This document shows positions 1 through 12,200 of a stretch of 64,000 nt of DNA, in pieces. The translations under genes were made by a program, and so were the position numbers. The DNA is taken from NCBI RefSeq assembly GCF_036898465.1, contig NZ_JARUMJ010000001.1, positions 6,944,001 through 7,008,000 of the forward strand, given 5' to 3'. A model generated the notes under the pieces. It was not told the DNA's origin. It saw nothing but the letters and a program-made list of their open reading frames with translations, and made no database searches. The stretch comes from Streptomyces sp. B21-105 (lineage in GTDB: Bacteria; Actinomycetota; Actinomycetes; Streptomycetales; Streptomycetaceae). How positions within the stretch are numbered: the first letter of the stretch is position 1; each line of letters opens with the position of its first letter.

Positions 1-3000
1 CACCCCAAGCACCCCAAGCGCCCGAAGCACCCGTGACACCGGTCGCGTCGCGCCCCGATGCCGTGGTGCCGTGGCTGCTGTCGGCGCGTACGGAGACGGC
101 CCTGCGGGCGCAGGCCGAGCGGCTGCGGGCCTTCGTCACGGCCCACCCCGAGGTGAGTCCCGCCGACGTCGGACTGACGCTGGCCACCGCGCGGTCCCGC
201 TTCGAGTACCGCGCCGTGGTGGCCGGAGCCGACCACGACGGACTGCTGTCCGGTCTGGCCGACCTCGACCCGGTGGCCGGGGAGGCCGGACCGACGGCGT
301 TCCTGTTCACGGGGCAGGGGGCGCAGCGGGTCGGTATGGGTGTGGAGCTGGCTGGGGCGTATCCGGTGTTCGCCGAGGTGTTCGATCGGGTGTGTGCGGA
401 GTTCGATTCGGTGCTCGACCGTTCGCTGCGTGAGGTGATCGTCTCGGGTGAGGGGCTGGACGAGACGGGGTATGCGCAGCCGGCGCTGTTCGCGGTGGAG
501 GTGGCTCTTTACCGGCTGGTGGAGTCGTGGGGTGTGGTTCCGGACATGCTGATCGGTCATTCGATCGGTGAGCTGGTCGCCGCGCATGTGGCGGGTGTGT
601 GGTCGTTGCGTGACGCGGTGAGTGTGGTGGCGGCGCGGGGGCGGTTGATGGGGGCTCTGCCGGGGGGCGGTGCGATGGTGGCGGTGGAGGCCACGGAGGA
701 GGAGATCGTTCCGGCGTTGGTGGGGGGTGCGGGGATCGCGGCGGTCAACGGGCCGTCGGCGGTCGTCGTCTCCGGTGACGAGGACGCGGTGCTGGCGGTC
801 GCGGCTCATTGGGCCGGGCAGGGGCGCAGGGTCAAGCGGTTGGCGGTGAGTCATGCCTTCCACTCGCATCGGATGGAGCCGATGCTCGCCGACTTCGAGC
901 GGGTCCTTGACACTGTGGTCTTCGGCAGGCCCGGCATTCCGGTCGTGTCGACGGTGACCGGGGGCGCCGAGGACATGGGCACGCCCGGGTACTGGCTGCG
1001 CAACGTTCGCGAGGCCGTACGGTACGCCGACGGTGTCGCCGCGCTGCGGGCCGCCGGAGTCACCACCCTCGTCGAGGTCGGTCCGGACGGTGTGCTCGCC
1101 GCGCTGACCGAGGGCGCCGTGCCCCTGCTGCGCAAGGGCAGGCCCGAGGCACTCACGCTGGTCGACGGGCTCGCCCGGTCCGGCGTGGCCGTCGACTGGC
1201 CGACCTTCTTCGCCGACACCGGGGCGCGCCGGGCCGACCTGCCGACGTACCCGTTCCAGCGCACCCGCTTCTGGCCCGAGACCCCCGAGCGGCCGTCGGC
1301 CGACCCCGTCGCGTCGTGGTGCTACCGCGTGCGCTGGGAGCCGGTCGACGGCGTGTCGGAAAAGCCCCTGCTCGGCCGCTGGGTGGTCGCTGTCCCGGCC
1401 GGCCGCGCGGATCAGCCGCTCGTCCGGGCGTCTTCGCGCGCTCTCGCCGAACGAGGCGTGGACGTCGTCGAGTTGGTCGTGCCCGAGGTTCCCGACCGTG
1501 CCCGGCTCGCCGAGCAGCTCGCGGGCCCGGTGGACGGTGTGCTGTCGCTGCTCGCGCTCGGCCGGGACGGCACCGCGGCCACCCTCGTGCTGGCGCAGGC
1601 GCTGGGCGACGCCGACACGTCCGCACCGCTGTGGTGCGTGACCGCCGACGCCATGGGCGTGGCGGAAGGCGATGTCGCCGACCCGGCGCAGGCGCAGGTC
1701 TGGGGCCTCGGTCGGGTGCTGTGCCTGGAGGCGCCGCACCGCTGGGGCGGCCTGGTCGACATGCCCGCCGACCCGGACGACCACGCCGTCGGCCTGCTGT
1801 GCGACGTGCTCGCGGGGATCGACGGCGAGGACCAGGTGGCCGTGCGCGCCACGGGCGTCCACGGCCGCAGACTCGTCCGCGCGACCACCCCCGCACGCGA
1901 GGGGTGGCGTCCCACCGGCACCGTCCTGATCACCGGCGGCACGGGCGCCCTCGGCGGGCACATGGCCCGCTGGGCGGCCCGCTCGGGCGCCGACCGGGTC
2001 GTCCTGGTGAGCAGGCGCGGCCCGGCCGCAGAGGGCGCCGCGGAACTCGTGGCGGAGCTGACCGCGCTCGGCGCCCAGGCTCTGGCCGAGGCCTGCGACG
2101 CGGCCGACCGCGCCGCGCTCGGCGCACTGCTCGACCGGATCGCCGCCGACGGACCGCCGTTGACCGCGGTCGTGCACACGGCCGGTGTCCTGGACGACGG
2201 CGTGCACGACACCCTGACACCAGAACGGCTGGCCACGGTGCTGCGCGCCAAGGCCGACGCCGCGACCGTGCTGCACGAGCTGACGGAGCGTCTGTCCCTG
2301 GACGCGTTCGTCCTGTTCGGCGCGCTCGGAGGCGTCGTCGGCGGCGCCGGCCAGGCGAACTACGCCGCGGCCAACGCCCATCTCGACGCCCTCGCCGAGC
2401 GCCGCCGCACCGTGGGCCTGCCCGCCACCTCGGTGGCGTGGGGCGCGTGGGCGGGCGGCGGCATGGCCGACGCGGACGAGGTGCGCAGGCGCCTCGACCG
2501 TGACGGCCTGCGGTCCATGGACCCCGAGCGAGCCGTCGACGCGCTCAGCCGGGAGATCGCCGGCGGCGACCCGGCCGTGGTCCTCGCGGACGTGGACTGG
2601 GCGCGGCTCGCGCCCTCCCTGCACGCCGTACGGCCCAGCCCGCTGATCTCCGGCATACCCGAGGCCCACCGGGCCGTCGCGCCGGGCGTCGGCGCGGCCC
2701 CTTCCGAGACGGAGCTGCGGCAGCGCGTCGCGGGCCTGTCCGCCGCCGAACGCGGGCGGGTCGTCCTCGACCTGGTCCGTACCGCGGTCGCCGCCGTACT
2801 CGGACACCGGGACCCGGCGGCGGTCGACACCGAGCGCGGTTTCCTCGACCTCGGGTTCGACTCGCTCACCGCGGTGGAGCTGCGCAACCGGCTGACCCGA
2901 GCCACCGGGCTCACGCTGCCGCTCACGCTGGTCTTCGACCACCCCACCGCGGACGAACTGGCCGCGCATGTCGCGGCCGGGCTCGCGCCCGCCGAGACGG

Positions 3001-3212
3001 CGCCGTCGGTGGCCGACCTCGACCGGTTCGCCGGGCTCGACCCGGCCGGGGCGGACGAGTCGACCCGCGCGAAGGTCACCGCCGAGCTGCGCCGCCTGCT
3101 GGGGGAGTGGACGCCGGTGACGGCCGGTTCCTCGGCCGCCGCTGACCAGCTGAAAGCGGCATCCGCCGACGAGATCTTCGATTTCATCCAAAACGAGCTC
3201 GGGAAGTCCTGA
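1..3212 (+). CDS. sfaF: Type I modular PKS, 3' end: AT(malonyl)-KR-ACP plus C-terminal docking domain
   Basis: The frame is open from base 3, so the gene starts upstream of the window; what is visible begins in the KS-AT linker (a [10 protein letters not shown] stretch). Domains in order: AT about 290-1150 with GQGAQ, GHSIG and the malonyl-type HAFH motif; KR with TGGTGALG near 1935 and a B-type LDD; ACP with LGFDSL near 2855; then a C-terminal docking domain ending [20 protein letters not shown]. In the sanglifehrin model this module installs C32/C31 and reduces C33. Oddity: the KR catalytic serine position (13 residues before Tyr at 2361-2363) is alanine (FGALGG instead of FSSLAG), although the product carries oxygen at C33. 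The next PKS gene starts 2 nt after the stop, so they are surely co-transcribed. The letter F is inferred from cluster order. Confidence 0.9.
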   Translation, partial: PQAPQAPEAPVTPVASRPDAVVPWLLSARTETALRAQAERLRAFVTAHPEVSPADVGLTLATARSRFEYRAVVAGADHDGLLSGLADLDPVAGEAGPTAFLFTGQGAQRVGMGVELAGAYPVFAEVFDRVCAEFDSVLDRSLREVIVSGEGLDETGYAQPALFAVEVALYRLVESWGVVPDMLIGHSIGELVAAHVAGVWSLRDAVSVVAARGRLMGALPGGGAMVAVEATEEEIVPALVGGAGIAAVNGPSAVVVSGDEDAVLAVAAHWAGQGRRVKRLAVSHAFHSHRMEPMLADFERVLDTVVFGRPGIPVVSTVTGGAEDMGTPGYWLRNVREAVRYADGVAALRAAGVTTLVEVGPDGVLAALTEGAVPLLRKGRPEALTLVDGLARSGVAVDWPTFFADTGARRADLPTYPFQRTRFWPETPERPSADPVASWCYRVRWEPVDGVSEKPLLGRWVVAVPAGRADQPLVRASSRALAERGVDVVELVVPEVPDRARLAEQLAGPVDGVLSLLALGRDGTAATLVLAQALGDADTSAPLWCVTADAMGVAEGDVADPAQAQVWGLGRVLCLEAPHRWGGLVDMPADPDDHAVGLLCDVLAGIDGEDQVAVRATGVHGRRLVRATTPAREGWRPTGTVLITGGTGALGGHMARWAARSGADRVVLVSRRGPAAEGAAELVAELTALGAQALAEACDAADRAALGALLDRIAADGPPLTAVVHTAGVLDDGVHDTLTPERLATVLRAKADAATVLHELTERLSLDAFVLFGALGGVVGGAGQANYAAANAHLDALAERRRTVGLPATSVAWGAWAGGGMADADEVRRRLDRDGLRSMDPERAVDALSREIAGGDPAVVLADVDWARLAPSLHAVRPSPLISGIPEAHRAVAPGVGAAPSETELRQRVAGLSAAERGRVVLDLVRTAVAAVLGHRDPAAVDTERGFLDLGFDSLTAVELRNRLTRATGLTLPLTLVFDHPTADELAAHVAAGLAPAETAPSVADLDRFAGLDPAGADESTRAKVTAELRRLLGEWTPVTAGSSAAADQLKAASADEIFDFIQNELGKS
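294..1032 (+). repeat. Malonyl-AT cassette, copy 1 of 3
   Basis: 739 bp shared, with no difference found, with 26168-26906 and 30581-31319. It covers nearly the whole catalytic AT from before GQGAQ to after the [14 protein letters not shown] segment. Codon use here (many T- and G-ending codons) differs from flanking sequence. Confidence 0.93.
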
Positions 3213-3214
3213 AC

Positions 3215-6200
3215 GTGGAGAACGAGAGCAAGCTGCTCGAGCACCTGCGGTGGGTCACAGGCGAGTTGGCCCAGGCGCGCCAGACGCTGCGCGAGACGGC
3301 CGAACGCGCCGCCGAACCCGTCGCGGTGGTCGGCATGTCCTGCCGCCTTCCGGGTGGCGTCGCGTCTCCTGAGGATTTGTGGCGGCTGCTTGCGGAGGGG
3401 CGTGACGCGCTGTCCGCGTTCCCGGGCGACCGGGGGTGGGACGTGGAGGGGCTGTACCACCCGGATCCGGAGCATGTGGGTACGTCGTACGTGCGTGAGG
3501 GCGGGTTCCTCGACGGGGCGGCGGAGTTCGACGCCGGGTTCTTCGGGATCTCGCCGCGTGAGGCGTTGGCGATGGATCCGCAGCAGCGGCTCGCGCTGGA
3601 GACCGCGTGGGAGGCCGTCGAGCGCGCCGGGATCGACCCGAAGTCGCTGCGCGGCAAGGACGTCGGCGTCTTCCTCGGCACCAACGGCCAGGACTACGTC
3701 TCCGCCGCGCGGCCCGTCCTCGACCGCGTCGAGGGCTACGCGGGCACCGGAAACGCGGCCAGCGTCCTGTCCGGACGCCTCGCCTACGTCCTCGGCCTCC
3801 AGGGGCCGGCGGCCACCGTCGACACGGCCTGTTCGGCGTCGCTCGTGGCGCTGCACCTCGCGATGCGGTCCCTGCGGTCGCAGGAGTGCGCGATGGCGCT
3901 CGCGGGCGGTGTGACGGTCATGTCCTCGCCCGCCACGTTCGTGGAGTTCTCCCGCCAGCGCGGTCTCGCGCCCGACGGCCGGTGCAAGCCGTTCGCGGCC
4001 GCCGCCGACGGCACCGGTTGGGGCGAGGGCGCGGGCGTGCTCCTGCTGGAGCGGCTCTCCGACGCCCGACGGCTCGGCCACCCGGTCCTTGCCGTGCTGC
4101 GTGGCTCGGCCGTCAACCAGGACGGCGCCAGCAGCGGCCTCACCGCCCCGAACGGCCCGGCACAGCAGCGGGTCATCAAGGCGGCGCTCGCCGACGCCCG
4201 GCTCGCACCCTCCGACGTGGACCTCGTCGAGGCGCACGGCACGGGCACGGTGCTGGGCGACCCGATCGAGGCGCAGGCGCTGCTCGCCACGTACGGCGCC
4301 GACCGGGACGAGCCGCTGTGGCTCGGCTCGGTGAAGTCCAGCGTCGGCCACACGCAGGCCGCGGCGGGCGTCGCCGGCGTGCTCAAGGTCGTACTCGCGC
4401 TGCGTCACGGCGTGTTGCCGAAGACCCTGCACGTGGACGCCCCGACGCCGAAGGTCGAGTGGTCGGCGGGCAACGTACGGCTGCTCGTAGAGGCCCGCGC
4501 CTGGCCCGCCGGCGACCGGCCGCGTCGGGCAGGCGTGTCCGCGTTCGGCGTCAGCGGCACCAACGCGCACGTCATCGTGGAAGAGGCGCCCGCGACCGAG
4601 GCGGAGCCGGAGCGGGCGGACGGGGCCGGGCCGGTGCCGTGGGTGCTGTCCGGCCGCACCGAGGACGCCCTGCGCGGCCAGGCCGCCGCGCTCCTCGCGC
4701 ATCTGGCCGAGCGGCCCACCGATGAGCCCCGCGACATAGCCCTCTCCCTGGCCACCGCCCGGTCCTCGTTCGAGCACCGCGCCGTCGTCGTCGGCGCGGA
4801 CCGGGCGGACCTGCTGCGCGGTACCGCCGCCCTGGCTGCCGGGAACCCCACGGCGGGCGTCGTCCGAGGCGTCGCGGGCGGACCCGGCCGGGTCGCGTTC
4901 GTCTTCCCCGGACAGGGGGCGCAGTGGGTCGGCATGGCCGTCGAACTGGCCGCCGCCGCACCCGAGTTCGCCCGACGCCTGGACGAGTGCGCCGCCGCGC
5001 TCGCCCCGCACGTGGACTGGTCGCTGCAAGAGGTCCTCGCCGACCCGGCCGCGCTGGAGAACGTCGACGTCGTCCAGCCCGCCCTGTGGGCCGTGATGGT
5101 GTCGCTGGCCGCCCTCTGGCGCGCCCACGGGGTCGAGCCCTCGGCCGTGGTCGGCCACTCGCAGGGAGAGATCGCCGCCGCGTGCGTCGCGGGCGCCCTC
5201 ACCCTTGAGGACGCCGCCCTGCTGGTCACCGCCCGCGCGCGGGCACTGCGGGCGATCGCCGGCCGCGGCGGCATGGTGGCGCTGCCGCTCGCGCGGGACG
5301 CCGCGCGCGACCTGCTGGCGCCGTGGGGCGATCGGCTGTCGCTGGCCGCGCTCAACGGCCCCGCCGCCACCGTCGTGTCCGGCGACGCCGCGGCCCTGGA
5401 CGAACTGATGGCCACGGCCGAGCGCGACGGCCTGAGGGCCCGGCGGATTCCCGTCGACTACGCGTCGCACTCCGCGCAGGTCGAGGCCGTACGCGCCGAG
5501 GTGTTGGCCGCCACCGCCACGATCCGCCCGCGCGCCGCCGACGTCGCGTTCGTGTCGTCGGTGACCGGCGGGTTCCTCGACACGACCGGTCTCGACGCCG
5601 CGTACTGGTTCCGCAACCTGCGGGAGCCGGTCCGCTTCGACAAGGCCACGCGCACGCTCCTCGACGCGGGCTTCGGCGCGTTCGTCGAGGTCAGCCCGCA
5701 CCCCGTGCTCACCGCCGCCGTGCAGGAGGCCGACGGCACGGTCCTCGCCGTCGGTTCACTGCGCCGCGACGACGGTGGCCCCGCCACGTTCCTCGCCTCG
5801 CTCGCGGAGGCCGCGGTACGGGGCGTGCCGGTCGACTGGACGGCCGCGCTGCCCGACGCGCGGCCGGTACCGCTGCCGACGTACGCCTTCCAGCGCGAGC
5901 GCTACTGGCTCGACGTCCCGGCCCAGGACCAGGGCGGGGACGCGAAGTTCTGGACCGCCGTGCGCGGCTCGGCCGACGACCTCGCCGCCGCGCTCGGCGC
6001 GGGCGACACCGACCGGGAGCCGCTCGCCGCAGTCCACCCGCTGCTCGCCGCCTGGCACGGACGGCAGGCGGACGAGACCGCCGTCGACTCGTGGCGCTAC
6101 CGCGTCGACTGGACGCCCCTGACCGTCTCCGGTGCCCCGGCCGGCCGCTGGCTGGCCGTGCTCCCCGAGGGCGACACCTGGGCCGACACCGTGGCCACGG

Positions 6201-9200
6201 CCCTGTCCGCACGCATGGACCTCGTCCGCACGACGGCGAACGCTCAGGGCGGCCTCGGCGATCCGGGCGATCCGAGCGAGCTGGATGATCTGGGCGGCTA
6301 CGCGGGCGTCCTGGTTCTGGTCGCGCCCGGTGATCTGGACCCGCTTCCCGGCGTACTCGCCCTGGTGCAGGCCCTTGACGGCGTTCCGCTGTGGTGTGCG
6401 ACCAGTGGCGCGGTCGCCGTCGGGCCGTCCGACGCAGTGGGAGACCCGACGACGGCGCAGGTCTGGGGGCTCGGTCGGGTGGCGGCGCTGGAGCGGCCCC
6501 GGGCCTGGGGCGGCCTCGTCGACCTGCCCGCCGAGGTCGACGGACGCGTGGCCGACCGGCTCGCGGCCGTACTGGCCGGCGACGAGGACCAGGTGGCCGT
6601 CCGCGCGTCCGGCGCGTTCGGCAGGAGGCTGCGCCGCGCCCCGGCCGGCCCCGTCGGCGCCGAGTGGCGGCCCGAGGGGACCGTCCTGGTCACCGGCGGC
6701 ACCGGCGGCCTCGGCGCACACGTCGCCCGCTGGCTGGCCGGCGCGGGCGCCGAGCGGCTGGTGCTCACGAACCGGCGTGGCCCCGACGCGCCCGGCGCCC
6801 GGGACCTCGTCGCCGAACTGACGGCGCTGGGCGTCGCGGCCGACGTCGTCGCCTGCGACGCCGCCGACCGCGACGCGCTGGCCCGGCTCCTCGCCGAGCA
6901 CCCCGTCACCGCCGTCTTCCACCTCGCGGGCATCGAGCGGTACCAGCCGCTCGCCGACGTGAGCCCGGCCGACCTCGCCGAGGTCGCCGCCGCCAAGGTC
7001 GCGGGCGCACGCCACCTGGACGAACTGACCCGCGATCAGGAGCTGTCGGCCTTCGTGCTGTTCACCTCGGGCGCGGGCTTGTGGGGCAGCAGCGGACAGG
7101 CCGCGTACGCCGCCGCCAACGCCTACCTCGACGCGCTGGCGCTGCGGCGCCGCGCCGAGGGGCTGCCCGCCACCGCCGTGGCCTGGGGCCACTGGGGTGG
7201 CGCGGGCATGTCCGACGGGCCCGCACGTGAGCAGATGGCCCGCTGGGGGCTGCCCGCCATGACGCCCGAGCGTGCCATCGCGGCGCTGCGCGGCGCGCTC
7301 GGCCGGGACGAGGCCGCGCTGGCGGTCGCGGACGTCGACTGGCCGGTGTTCGCCTCGACGTTCACCGTGGCCCGGCGCAGCCCCCTGCTGGCCGACCTGC
7401 CGGAGGCCGCCGAACCCGCCGCGCCCGAGCCGACCCAGGACGGCCCCGTACCACTCGACCGGACGGCGCTGCTGGAGCTGGTGCTCGGCGAGACCGGGGC
7501 CGTACTGGGCCACGCGTCCGCCGCGACGCTCCCCGAGGGCCGCGCGTTCCAGGAGCTGGGCTTCGACTCGCTGACCGCCGTCGAGCTGCGCAATCGCCTG
7601 CGCGACGCGACCGGCCTGAAACTGCCCGTCACGCTCGTCTTCGACCACCCCACGCCCGAGGCACTCGTCGACCATCTGCTCGACCAGCTGCCCGGCGCCG
7701 GCTCCGTCGCCGCCGAGCCGGTCGCGCGGACCGCCGCCGAGGACGATCCGGTCGTCATCGTCGGCATGGCCTGCCGCTTCCCCGGCGGCGTCGACTCGCC
7801 CGAGCGGCTGTGGGAGCTGGTGCTCGAAGGGCGCGACGCGATGGGCGGCTTCCCGGCCGACCGAGGGTGGGACGTCACGGACGCGGGCTACGCGAAGGTC
7901 GGCGCCTTCCTCGATTCGGCGGGCGCCTTCGACGCCGGGTTCTTCGGCATCAGCCCCCGTGAATCCGTCGGCATGGACCCGCAGCAACGGCTCCTGCTGG
8001 AAACCGCGTGGGAGGTCCTGGAGAACGCCGGCATCGACCCCCGCTCGGTGCGAGGCAGCCGCACCGGCGTGTTCGTCGGCTACGGCGGCCAGGACTACCT
8101 GACCAGCCTCTACGGCACGCCCGACGAGCTGCAGGGCCATCTGCTCACCGGCACGTCCGGCAGCGTGGTCTCCGGCCGCCTCGCCTACGTACTGGGCCTG
8201 GAGGGCCCGGCCGTCACCCTCGACACCGCCTGCTCGTCGTCGCTCGTGGCCCTGCACTGGGCGGCTGCCGCGCTGCGGTCCGGCGAGTGCGACCTCGCCC
8301 TTGCGGGCGGCGTCACGGTGATGGCCACCCCCGGCGTCTTCGTCGAGTTCGGACGCCAGGGCGGCCTGGCCGCCGACGGGCGCTGCAAGGCGTTCGCCGA
8401 TGCCGCCGACGGCACCGGCTGGGGCGAGGGCGTGGGCCTGCTGCTGGTCGAGCGGCTGTCCGACGCACGCCGCCGAGGCCACGAGGTGCTGGCCGTGCTG
8501 CGCGGCTCCGCCGTGAACTCCGACGGCGCGTCCAACGGGCTGACCGCGCCCAACGGCCCGTCGCAGCAGCGCGTCATCCGTGCCGCGCTGACGAGCGCCG
8601 GCCTCATGCCGTCCGACGTCGACGCCGTGGAGGCACACGGCACCGGCACCGCGCTGGGCGATCCCATCGAGGCACAGGCGCTGCAGGCGGCGTACGGGCA
8701 GGACCGGGACCGTCCGCTGCTGATCGGCTCGGTGAAGTCGAACCTCGGCCACACCCAGGCCGCGTCGGGCGCCGCCGGCGTGATCAAGACGGTGCTCGCG
8801 CTCCGCCACGGCACCCTGCCCGCCACCCTGCACGTCGACCGCCCCTCCACGGCCGTCGACTGGACCCGAGGAGCCGTCTCCGTCCTCACGGAGGAGACAC
8901 CGTGGCCCGAGACGGACGCGCCGCGCCGCGCGGGCGTGTCCTCGTTCGGAGTCAGCGGCACCAACGCGCACGTCATCCTCGAACAGGCCCCGCCCGTCGA
9001 GGACATGACGCCCGACGAGGCCGGCACGCCCGCCGGGAACGGCGAAGCCGTCCCGTGGGTGGTGTCCGGCCGGTCGCCCGAAGCGGCGCTCGCCCAGGTC
9101 GAGCGGCTCCGCGCGCACGTCGCCGCCCGCCCGGACGCCGACCCGGTGGCGGTCGCCCGGGCGCTCGCCACCACCCGTACCGCCTTCGAGTACCGCGTCG

Positions 9201-12200
9201 TCGCCGTTTCCGGCTCCGACGACCTGCTCACCGGAGCCCGGCCCGTCGCCGCCCGCCAGGGGCGTACGGCGTTTCTGTGCACCGGCCAGGGCGCGCAGCG
9301 CGTGGGCATGGGCGCCGATCTGTACACCGCCCACCCCGCCTACGCCGACGCGTTCGACGCGGTGTGCGCGCAGTTCGACCGGTTGCTCGACCGCCCGCTG
9401 CGCGATCTGGTCATGAGCGGTCCGGCCGAGGTGCTCGACCGCACGGAGTACGCGCAGCCCGCGCTGTTCGCAGTCGAGTTCGCGCTCGCCGCGCTGCTGC
9501 GCTCGTGGGGCGTCGTCCCCGACCTGCTCGCCGGCCACTCGCTCGGCGAGATCACCGCCGTGACCCTGGCGGATGTGCTGTCGCTGCCCGATGCGGCGAC
9601 GCTGGTGGCCGCCCGCGGCAGACTGATGGGCGCGCTGCCCGAGGGCGGCGCGATGATCGCCGTGGAGGCGACCGAGGAGCAGGCACGGCCGCTCCTCGGC
9701 GACGAGGTCGCCCTCGCCGCCGTCAACGGGCCCCGCTCGCTCGTCCTGTCCGGCGCCGGGACCGCCGTCGGCGACACCGCCGCGCAGCTGGCCGCCGAGG
9801 GCGGCCGGACCAGGCGGCTGCGCGTCTCGCACGCGTTCCACTCGCCGCTGATGGAGCCGATGCTGGCGGAGTTCCGTTCGGTCGTGGCGGGACTGGAGTT
9901 CCGTACGCCGTCGGTGCCGGTGGTGTCGGCGCTGACCGGTCGCCCGCTGACCGCCGCCGACGTCCGCTCGCCCGACCACTGGGCGCGGCACGTGCGGGAG
10001 ACCGTGCGCTTCCACGACGCGGTGCTCGGGCTGTGCGCGGCGGGCGCCGTCCGCTACCTGGAGATCGGTCCGGACGGTGTGCTCACCGCGATGGCGCGGG
10101 GCACCCTGGCCGAGTCCGGCCCCGCCTCCGCCGTCGAGGTCGACGGTGCCGGCGAGGAGCGCGAGCCGCTGGCCGTGCCGTTGCTGCGTGCCGGCCGCCC
10201 CGACACGGCCGCGCTCGCCGACGCGCTGGCCCGTGCCCACGCGGACGGTCTCCCGCTCGACTGGGCCGCCTACTTCGCCGGCCGGGGTGGCGCGCGCGTC
10301 GCCCTGCCCACGTACGCCTTCCAGCGCGAGCACTACTGGCTGCCCGCCGCTCCCGCCGCCGACCTCCGGAGCGCGGGCCTGTCCGCCGCAGGGCACCCGC
10401 TGCTGGCCGCCGCGGTCGACCTGCCGGACGGCGGTGCCGTGCTCACCGGGCGGTTGTCCCCGTCGGCGCGGCCGTGGCTGGCCGAACACGTCGTGCGCGG
10501 CGCGGCGCTGCTGCCCGGCACGGCCATGCTGGAGCTGGCACTCGCCGCCGCCGACCGGATCGGCGCGGCCGGCGTGGAGGAACTGACGCACGAAGCGCCG
10601 CTCGCCCTGCCCGCGGACGGCGCGGTGGAGGTACGTGTCACCGTCGGTGCCGCCGAGGACGACGGCAGCCGGGCGGTCGCCCTGCACGCGCGCACCGACG
10701 GGGACTGGACCCGCCATGCCACGGGCGTGCTGGGCGAGGTGCCCGAAGCCGGCCCGGTGGCGGGGGAGTGGCCGCCCGCCGGCGCCGAGCCCGCCGACGT
10801 CGCCGTCATGTACGCGGGTCTCACGGACGCCGGCTTCGGCTACGGGCCCGCGTTCCAGGGCCTGCGCGGGGCGTGGCGGCGTGGCGAGGGACCGGCGGCC
10901 GAGGTGTTCGCCGAGGTCGAGCTGCCCGTCCAGGTAGCCGACGCGGACCGCTGCGCCGTGCACCCGGCCCTGCTGGACGCCGCCCTGCACGCCATCGGCG
11001 TCGGCGGCCTGATCACCGACCCCGCGCACGGCGGCCTGCCGTTCGCCTGGACCGGCGTCCGGGTGTTCGCCCGTGGCGCCCGGGCCGTCCGCGCCCGTCT
11101 CTCCCGTACCGGTGAGGCAGGCGCCCTCGCGGTGGAACTGTCCGACGCCGACGGCCTGCCGGTGGCGGCGATCGGTTCGCTGCGCCTGCGACCCGCCGCG
11201 GCGCCCGCCGTGCCCGACATGCTCTTCGAGACCCGCTGGGCGCCCGTCGAGCCCACCGGGTCCCCGGCTCGTCGCTTCGCCCTGCGGGGACTTCCGGCAG
11301 GGACTGCGACCGGTGCTCCGGCAGGCGCCGGCTCGCCCGACGTCACCACCCTCGTGGACGGACTGCGGGCCGCGGGGGCCGAGGTCGGCGCCCAGGCGCC
11401 CGACACCGTGCTCCTCCCGGTCACGACGGACCCCGGTGCCGAACCCGTGGCCGAGACGCACCGGGTGACGGCCGAAGTCCTGGCGGTCCTGCGGGACTTC
11501 CTGGCCGACGAAGGGCCCGCCCGGCTCGCCGTGGTCACGCACGGCGCCGTCGCCGTGTCCGCCGACGAGAGCGCCGACGTCGCCGCGCGCGCCGTGTGGG
11601 GCCTCGTGCGGTCCGCCCAGGCGGAACACCCCGACCGGATCGTCCTCGCCGACCTCGACGCCGCCCCCGAGTCGGCGCGCGCCCTCGCGGGCGCGCTGGC
11701 CTGCGGGGAGCCCCAGGTCACCGTCCGGGCGGGCGCGGTCACCGCGCCACGGCTCGTGCGCGCCGGCTCCGACGCGATCGTCCTGCCCGCCGGCGGGTGG
11801 CGCCTCGAGGCCGGTTCGAACGGCACGGTCGACGGCCTGACCGCCACACCCTGCCCCGATCCGCCGCTCGCGGCGGGCGAGGTACGGGTCGCCGTCCGGG
11901 CCACCGGCGTGACCTTCCGCGACGTGCTCACCGTGCTCGGCCTCTACCCGGGAGACCCCCAGCCGCTCGGCGTCGAGGCGGCGGGCGTCGTCACCGAGGT
12001 CGGACCCGGGGTGGACGACCTGGCCCCGGGCGACCGGGTGTTCGGCCTGCTGCCCGGGTCGATGGGCTCCTCCTGCGTCGCCGACCGGCGGCTCGTCGTG
12101 CCCGTCCCCGCCGGGTGGGGCTTCGCCGAGGCGGCCGCCGTGCCGTCGGCGTTCCTCACCGCCTGGTTCGGCCTGCGCGATGTCGCCGGCGTGCGACCCG

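Noticed and set aside
294..1032. Insertion sequence as the explanation for the three identical copies
   Set aside because: Each copy is an in-frame AT domain with no transposase, terminal inverted repeats or target duplications, so gene conversion is the better reading.
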